The notes under the pieces were generated by a model. It was not told where the DNA came from and searched no databases. It saw nothing but the letters and a program-made list of their open reading frames with translations. Made by a program: the position numbers and the translations under genes. DNA of 64,000 bases, taken from NCBI RefSeq assembly GCF_029026145.1, contig NZ_CP119078.1:400501-464500 (forward strand), written 5' to 3'. This document shows, piece by piece, positions 62,206-64,000 of this stretch (its first letter is position 1; the number at the start of each line of letters is the position of its first letter). The stretch is from Legionella cardiaca. Its GTDB lineage: Bacteria; Pseudomonadota; Gammaproteobacteria; Legionellales; Legionellaceae.

Positions 62206-63056
62206 AATGCTAACTCGTTAGCAAAAGTTTTATTAACAATGTTTTTGGCTGTTTCGAGTTCGTCTAACAATTCTGCTAATGGCGGAATCTTATCGTCCCG
62301 TTCTATCATGGTGGAGATGGGCCCCAATCGTTTTATTGTTTCTGCATATAAATCCCAAACAGGTTGGATTACAGGCGCGTCATGTGTATCAATAATATAA
62401 TTGCCATAATCAGAATGACCAGCCAAATGAATTTGAGCAATACGATGGGCAGGTACTGTATTAATATAATCCATCGCATTAAAATCATGGTTTACAGAGC
62501 TGACATAGATGTTATTAACATCAAATAATAAGTAACAATCGGCGCGATTAGCTATTTCGGAGATAAATTCCCACTCACTCATTTCTGAATCTTTGTAACT
62601 TAAATAACTTGATACATTTTCAATCAAGATTTGTCGTCCCAAATAATCTTGAATCGTATCAATACGCGCAACAATATGTTTAATTGCTTCCATGGTATAG
62701 GGGACAGGAAGCAGATCATGCATATTTAGGCCTTTAATTCCGGTCCAGCATAAATGATCAGAAATCCATTGCGGTTCTACACGCCTCGCTAAATCTTTTA
62801 ATTGCTTTAAATAATCCCAGTCAAGAGGATCTGAGCTACCAATAGATAAAGAAACTCCATGCATGACAATAGGATAGTCCTGACGAATTTTATCCAAAAA
62901 ATACAATGGCTTTCCGCCAGGGATTAAATAATTTTCTGTAATTATTTCAAGCCAGTCTAAGGCCGGTTTTTGCTTTAAAATTTCCTCATAATGCTCAGTT
63001 CTTAATCCAAGACCAAAACCAAGATAAGGTAAATTATGTTTTTTGTGAGAAATCAT
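62202..63056 (-). CDS. bufB: MNIO-family bufferin maturase (DUF692)
   Basis: A 284-residue TIM-barrel multinuclear non-haem iron oxidase. Family landmarks are LGFGLGLRTEHYEEIL (12-27), MHGVSLSIGS with His66, WISDHLCW with His101, LIENVSSYL with Glu146, LFDVNNIYVSS with Asp179, IAQIHLAGHSD with His210 and IIDTHDAPV, the set that coordinates the iron cluster. Members modify precursor Cys residues. No clear ribosome site lies before ATG 63056, and a 15-bp hairpin (63071-63105) separates it from bufA2, which should lower its expression relative to the precursor. Confidence 0.88.
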   Translation of the reverse strand: MISHKKHNLPYLGFGLGLRTEHYEEILKQKPALDWLEIITENYLIPGGKPLYFLDKIRQDYPIVMHGVSLSIGSSDPLDWDYLKQLKDLARRVEPQWISDHLCWTGIKGLNMHDLLPVPYTMEAIKHIVARIDTIQDYLGRQILIENVSSYLSYKDSEMSEWEFISEIANRADCYLLFDVNNIYVSSVNHDFNAMDYINTVPAHRIAQIHLAGHSDYGNYIIDTHDAPVIQPVWDLYAETIKRLGPISTMIERDDKIPPLAELLDELETAKNIVNKTFANELAL

Positions 63057-63070
63057 TATTTAGACTTAAT

Positions 63071-63105
63071 ATAATAAGCTAGGTTATATAAACCTAGCTT
63101 ATTAT
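63071..63105 (-). terminator. Intra-operon attenuator/processing hairpin between bufA2 and bufB
   Basis: A perfect 15-bp stem (63071-63085 / 63091-63105) with a 5-base loop lies 7 bases beyond the bufA2 stop and 15 bases before bufB. It lacks a long T run, so partial termination or mRNA stabilisation are both possible. Confidence 0.65.
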
Positions 63106-63112
63106 TTCAATA

Positions 63113-63433
63113 TTATTGAGAAGAACTGTCAGAATTATTGTCGCTGCTGCTGTTGTTATTATTGTTGTTGCTGTCTGATGCATCCACAACAGTACCACCA
63201 GCTTTTTGACATTCTTCTTTAGTCATGTTGCTGATACCTTGACCTTTGCAAGAGTTTTGTCCTTTGCAAGCGTTAGTTGCAGTTTTGCAAGCGCTTTGAC
63301 CTTTACAAGCATTAACACCTTTACATTGAACGGTCTGGGCATCAGAAGCAGAAGAAGCGAATACTGGAGCCATAGAAAACATTGCAGCCGCACCAACAGC
63401 CAATGCTGCACCTGTCAATTTGATTTTGTTCAT
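63113..63433 (-). CDS. bufA2: BufA2-family bufferin-type precursor, Cys-rich
   Basis: A 106-residue exported peptide, first gene of the operon. A signal peptide (residues about 4-27, LTGAALAVGAAAMFSMAPVFA) is followed by a Cys repeat (QCKGVNACKGQSACKTATNA, then CKGQNSCKGQG) with cysteines 37, 43, 49, 56 and 62 spaced by 5-6 residues, then Cys75. Residues 88-106 are a Ser/Asn/Asp low-complexity tail. The repeated CKG/CK pattern is that of BufA2-type precursors, predicted to carry modified cysteines and chelate copper or another metal in the periplasm. Strong own promoter at 63506-63535. Confidence 0.85.
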   Translation of the reverse strand: MNKIKLTGAALAVGAAAMFSMAPVFASSASDAQTVQCKGVNACKGQSACKTATNACKGQNSCKGQGISNMTKEECQKAGGTVVDASDSNNNNNNSSSDNNSDSSSQ

Positions 63434-63505
63434 AACAATTCCTTCGTTAATAGATTCAATCTTGAACCATTAAAAGTGATTAATGGTGCCTATCTCAGCA
63501 GGAAT

Positions 63506-63535
63506 AGTGTAGAGATAGTAAAATAAAACTGTCAA
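63506..63535 (-). promoter_or_regulatory. Promoter of the bufferin operon
   Basis: On the minus strand a perfect TTGACA (63530-63535) is followed after 18 bases by TACACT (63506-63511), a good housekeeping-sigma promoter about 72 bases before bufA2. No metal-regulator operator could be assigned. Confidence 0.6.
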
Positions 63536-63681
63536 GTTCCCACAGGGTAAAAATTTATTTGTTATCAAAATAGTTATCGGAAAAACATAATAATTGCCTA
63601 TGTTTATTGTTAGTAAAACATTTATCTAAAGTGATTCTTCTAGCACAGTTTCATCAATGCAAAATATAGCGTACCAGATTA

Positions 63682-64000
63682 TTATTCATAAGCAGCAAGC
63701 GCTTTGTGTACTGCTGGGCGTTGACCAATAATTTGATACCATTCTATTAAATGCGGAAATTTTTTCTCATTTAAAGGCGTTTGATAGAAGTTTTCATAGC
63801 AATATAGCCAAGGCCAAATTGCAATATCGGCAATAGTGTAATCATTGCCAGCCATATAGGTGTGTCGAACGAGCTCTTTATCCATTACTGCCATTAAGCG
63901 AGCGACCTCTTCAGCATAGCGATTTTTTGCATAAGGCACTTGCTCGGGAGCATAACGATGGAAGTGGCCATATTGTCCAAACATCGGTCCAATGTGTGCC
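63682..64000 (-). CDS. Glutathione S-transferase, C-terminal domain (5' end outside window)
   Basis: The frame is open to the window edge. The visible part is an all-helical GST C-terminal domain: PMFGQYGHFHRYAPE, YAKNRYAEEVARLMAVMDKEL, then the conserved N-cap/hydrophobic staple YTIADIAIWPW with its buried Asp. These segments are closest to the YghU/YfcG (Nu-class) glutathione transferases, which reduce organic peroxides or disulfides. The N-terminal thioredoxin-like glutathione-binding domain is missing. 145 bases separate the stop from the bufferin promoter, with no feature recognised. Confidence 0.85.
   Translation of the reverse strand, partial: AHIGPMFGQYGHFHRYAPEQVPYAKNRYAEEVARLMAVMDKELVRHTYMAGNDYTIADIAIWPWLYCYENFYQTPLNEKKFPHLIEWYQIIGQRPAVHKALAAYE

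Noticed and set aside
1-64000. CRISPR array, tRNA/rRNA genes, integrases or transposases
   Set aside because: No regularly spaced repeats, no tRNA-like T-arm patterns outside genes and no transposase or integrase motifs were seen in reading the window.

Overview
The window is AT-rich, densely coded gammaproteobacterial DNA that reads as a Legionella chromosome. The case rests on gene content: an IcmL/DotI-like secretion-family protein, many large Legionella-type proteins with eukaryote-like or toxin-like domains (candidate Dot/Icm effectors), and five effector-like genes preceded by a tandem TTAA-type box of the kind bound by PmrA, the response regulator known to control Dot/Icm effectors. 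I cannot name the species. No rRNA, tRNA, CRISPR array, integrase or intact insertion sequence was seen.

Layout. 1-13.9 kb: mostly metabolic and envelope genes (host-attachment fragment, DUF2267, DUF945, exported MTA/SAH nucleosidase, exported SAM hydrolase, FAD disulfide oxidoreductase, a triple IcmL-like domain protein, a Gly-tract protein, an osmoprotectant/ergothioneine-type ABC importer, DUF72). 14-19 kb: a membrane protein of effector type, an amidase, a CruF-like protein and an outer-membrane barrel. 19-38 kb: an effector-rich stretch with a 1398-residue protein carrying an ART-like region and a zeta-toxin-like kinase, two related small H...C proteins, a C58-like cysteine protease with an N-terminal frameshift, a GYSRG serine hydrolase and a second zeta-like kinase. 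These are interspersed with an MFS transporter, a LuxR-type regulator, a beta-lactamase-fold hydrolase, an FMO, a lipase-like lipoprotein and peptide deformylase. 38-40 kb: a PqiC-MlaD-MlaE lipid-transport operon lacking its ATPase. 40-48 kb: more effector-like membrane, coiled-coil and MICAL-like FAD proteins. 48.5-53.3 kb: a FIST / histidine kinase / REC-PAS-GGDEF-EAL signalling operon. 53.4-54.8 kb: a third H...C effector candidate. 55-57 kb: CbpA-CbpM chaperone pair and a BON lipoprotein. 57-60.4 kb: DipZ, YceI, cytochrome b561, YceI. 61.1-63.5 kb: a complete bufferin-type RiPP operon with two Cys-rich precursors, an MNIO maturase and its partner. The window ends in a truncated glutathione S-transferase.

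The three most notable points are the bufferin operon with its own promoter and an internal 15-bp perfect hairpin; the PmrA-type boxes at five effector-like promoters with constant box-to-minus-10 geometry; and a family of three proteins sharing a His / Y-x-S-x-x-P / VPV-KEQF / Cys arrangement typical of permuted papain-like enzymes.
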